NCBI RefSeq assembly: GCF_028596025.1
Contig: NZ_CP117167.1
Location: 1,426,001 to 1,490,000 of the forward strand
DNA: 64,000 nucleotides
Source: Mucilaginibacter jinjuensis
GTDB taxonomy: Bacteria > Bacteroidota > Bacteroidia > Sphingobacteriales > Sphingobacteriaceae
Direction: 5' to 3'
The notes under the pieces were generated by a model. The model made no database searches. It had not been told where the DNA came from and saw nothing but the letters and a program-made list of their open reading frames with translations. This document shows, piece after piece, positions 62,467 to 64,000 of the stretch. Within the stretch, counting starts at the first letter, position 1. Each line of letters begins with the position of its first letter. Position numbers and translations under genes: made by a program.

Positions 62467-62820
62467 TTACTTAGCCAATTCTTGAATATGCCTTTTAGTG
62501 ATAAAGGCATCAATAAAAATCTTTACAACCTGCTTATCCTCAGCACTGAACTGTTCTACTTCTTTAAACTGTTTAAGCAGTTCCCGGTCGGTCAATTGCG
62601 CTGTTACGAAAGCATCGTTCATATCATCATTCACCAGGTAATCAGTAGTGGTATCTAATGCTTTTGCCAGCTTGGAAAGCATGTCTGCTGCTGGCTTGGC
62701 CTTGCCTGTTTCATAGCGGCCAATCTGCACATAAGAGTTCAGGCCGACGATCTCAGCCAGCTCTGCCTGCTTCAGTCTTTTTTGGATGCGTAAGTCCTTG
62801 ATCCGGGTTCCTAAACTCAT
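62467..62820 (-). CDS. XRE-family helix-turn-helix regulator
   Basis: 117 residues. HTH_3 domain at about 5-60: Ile-Lys-Asp-Leu-Arg, Lys-Gln-Ala-Glu-Leu-Ala-Glu-Ile-Val-Gly-Leu, Val-Gln-Ile-Gly-Arg-Tyr-Glu-Thr-Gly-Lys-Ala-Lys-Pro, Leu-Ala-Lys-Ala-Leu-Asp-Thr-Thr-Thr-Asp-Tyr-Leu. The C-terminal half is helical and might dimerise. Small XRE proteins often control mobile elements or toxins; the adjacent remnant of a mobile-element primase fits that. The 205-bp space before the primase fragment holds its promoter, but no operator is clear to me. Confidence 0.88.
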   Translation of the reverse strand: MSLGTRIKDLRIQKRLKQAELAEIVGLNSYVQIGRYETGKAKPAADMLSKLAKALDTTTDYLVNDDMNDAFVTAQLTDRELLKQFKEVEQFSAEDKQVVKIFIDAFITKRHIQELAK

Positions 62821-63025
62821 TATTCTTTAATCCTATTCCATCAAAAATACTAAGAATGATACATAAAGTTCGTGGTAAAATACAAATGAGTATCACTTGC
62901 GTTTGTGCGAACGCCATAGTTATTATTGCAGGATAAAAAAGTAGTATATAATAAAAATATCGATGAATATAGTACCTAAGCTTATTGTAGAAAATCCTAA
63001 ACTGCTTTTGTATATTGATGGTTAA

Positions 63026-64000
63026 CTGCATACTACTGTATTAGGCGGTATCAAATTGATCGGCTTTGACCGCTTAAAAAGTCACATTGAAGATAGTCTG
63101 CGGTAGCAACACTAACAGAGCCTTTCGCCACAACCTCGACCTGTATAACAGCATTCATACCGAGCAGCTCATAGAGAAAGCCGGTGATGCGCTGGATGTG
63201 GCTGCCGCTGAACTGGCCGGAGTGATCAGCCGCCTGACCACCGCCCTGGAAGATTACCGGACTGAGCGGCTGGAAGCCATGAAGCCTAAACAGGCCGAAA
63301 AGAAACAGCTCACCGAGGCCGAGCGCAAGATCGCCTTGCAATACCTCAAAGCGCCAGGCCTGCTCGGTAAAACCAGGCAGGCCATCTCGGCCAGCGGCAT
63401 TGTCGGCGAAGAAGTGAACAGCCTGATCGCTTTCCTGGTCTACACCTCGCGCAAGCGCAATACGCCTTTGCACCTGATGTGCCTGGGGCCGTCGGGCACC
63501 GGCAAGACCTGGCTTCAGGAACGTGTCAGCGAACTGATCCCGGAAGAAGATAAGCTGGAGATCACCATGCTTTCCATGAATGCGTTTTACTACTTCGGCA
63601 AAGATGAGCTTAAAAACAAACTGTTGCTGATCGAGGATATGGATGGTGCCGATAACGTGCTGTACCCGCTCCGGGAACTGCAAAGCAAGCGCCGGATCAG
63701 CAAGACCGTCACCCTGAAAGACAGCAAGGGTAACCTGAAAACGGTAACGCTTAATGTTGAAGGGCCTGTATGTGTCAGCGGGTGTACCACCCGCGAACAA
63801 CTGTATGAGGATAACGCCAACCGCTGCATCCTGCTGTACACGGACGACAGCCCTGAGCAGGATAAAAAGATCATGGACTACCAGCGCAAGCAAAGTGCGG
63901 GGCTGGTTGATCACCAGGCCGAGCGCAACGTGCGTGAGCAATTGAAGAACGTGCAGCGCCTGCTGCAGCCGGTCAGCGTTAAAAACCCGTTCGCCACTTA
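63026..64000 (+). pseudogene. 5'-truncated, frameshifted mobile-element primase/helicase (CHC2/Toprim-type protein C-terminus), runs off the end
   Basis: The frame from 63026 reads Leu-His-Thr-Thr-Val-Leu-Gly-Gly-Ile-Lys-Leu-Ile-Gly-Phe-Asp-Arg-Leu-Lys, then shifts at the A-run 63076-63080 and continues Val-Thr-Leu-Lys-Ile, then Arg-His-Asn-Leu-Asp-Leu-Tyr, as in the C-terminal half of CHC2-zinc-finger primases of Bacteroidota conjugative elements. Later are Walker A Gly-Pro-Ser-Gly-Thr-Gly-Lys-Thr (about 63490) and Walker B Leu-Leu-Leu-Ile-Glu-Asp. No N-terminal zinc finger or Toprim domain precedes it. GC content is clearly higher than in the modules beside it. The frame is open to the window end. 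The 296-codon minus-strand frame over it is a shadow. Confidence 0.65.

Noticed and set aside
63051..63941. 296-codon minus-strand frame
   Set aside because: It is antisense to the primase/helicase fragment, whose plus-strand frame shows Walker motifs; the minus frame has no domain features.

Overview
The window comes from a Bacteroidota chromosome, most likely a Sphingobacteriia member near Mucilaginibacter or Pedobacter. The reasons are: TAnnTTTG-type -7 elements without Shine-Dalgarno sequences, signal peptides that nearly all end in Ala-Gln, a TonB receptor with a carboxypeptidase-regulatory-like N-domain, an OlsF-type fused aminolipid acyltransferase, a K+-dependent membrane pyrophosphatase, and many short palindromic repeats. 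Species assignment is inference.

Left part (1-27,700), mostly core genome: the end of a RES-domain NADase toxin, a small Tyr/Pro-rich secreted protein, an OlsF-like acyltransferase, a ComEA-like protein, guaA overlapped by a PBP1-like lipoprotein and an RsmB-family RNA methyltransferase, a TonB receptor, a nitrilase-MFS-MarC cluster, two APC permeases around a membrane pyrophosphatase, a PBP4-type D,D-carboxypeptidase, an L,D-transpeptidase lipoprotein, a beta-barrel predicted haem-binding protein, a DUF1906 protein and a hybrid histidine kinase. Intergenic spaces hold an 82-bp palindromic repeat family (four full copies plus a 517-bp compound form) and other repeats; one repeat lies inside the signal-peptide region of the PBP4 gene.

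Middle (27,745-34,269), a compact minus-strand operon: a Trypco1 (CU044_2847-type) protein, a trypsin-like protease fused to what looks like an inactive STAND ATPase, a MoxR-type AAA+ ATPase, and a 1191-residue three-TM protein with a possible degenerate vWA domain. It resembles the NTP-dependent conflict systems in which trypsin, MoxR and vWA parts co-occur and is probably a defence or stress-surveillance system. A tRNA 3'-end remnant at 34,729-34,752 may mark an island edge.

Right part (35,200-62,420), two related modules in tandem. Each has (i) a remnant of a SWIM/SNF2-type helicase N-terminus and a conserved leader, (ii) an array of secreted tail-fibre-like proteins with variable heads and an almost constant C-terminal module (six genes, one frameshifted, in module 1; four in module 2), (iii) a TcB/SpvB-like secreted protein, (iv) a TcC/RHS-like protein with its own C-terminal toxin tip (HExxE-type in module 1, NlpC/P60-like in module 2), and (v) a lipoprotein that is the likely immunity protein. 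About 2.1 kb spanning the TcB end and most of the RHS core is almost identical in the two modules, 13,152 bp apart. The layout suggests a secreted polymorphic-toxin locus that can exchange toxin tips and surface fibres by recombination.

Far right (62,467-64,000): an XRE regulator and a GC-rich, 5'-truncated, frameshifted fragment of a mobile-element primase/helicase that runs off the end.
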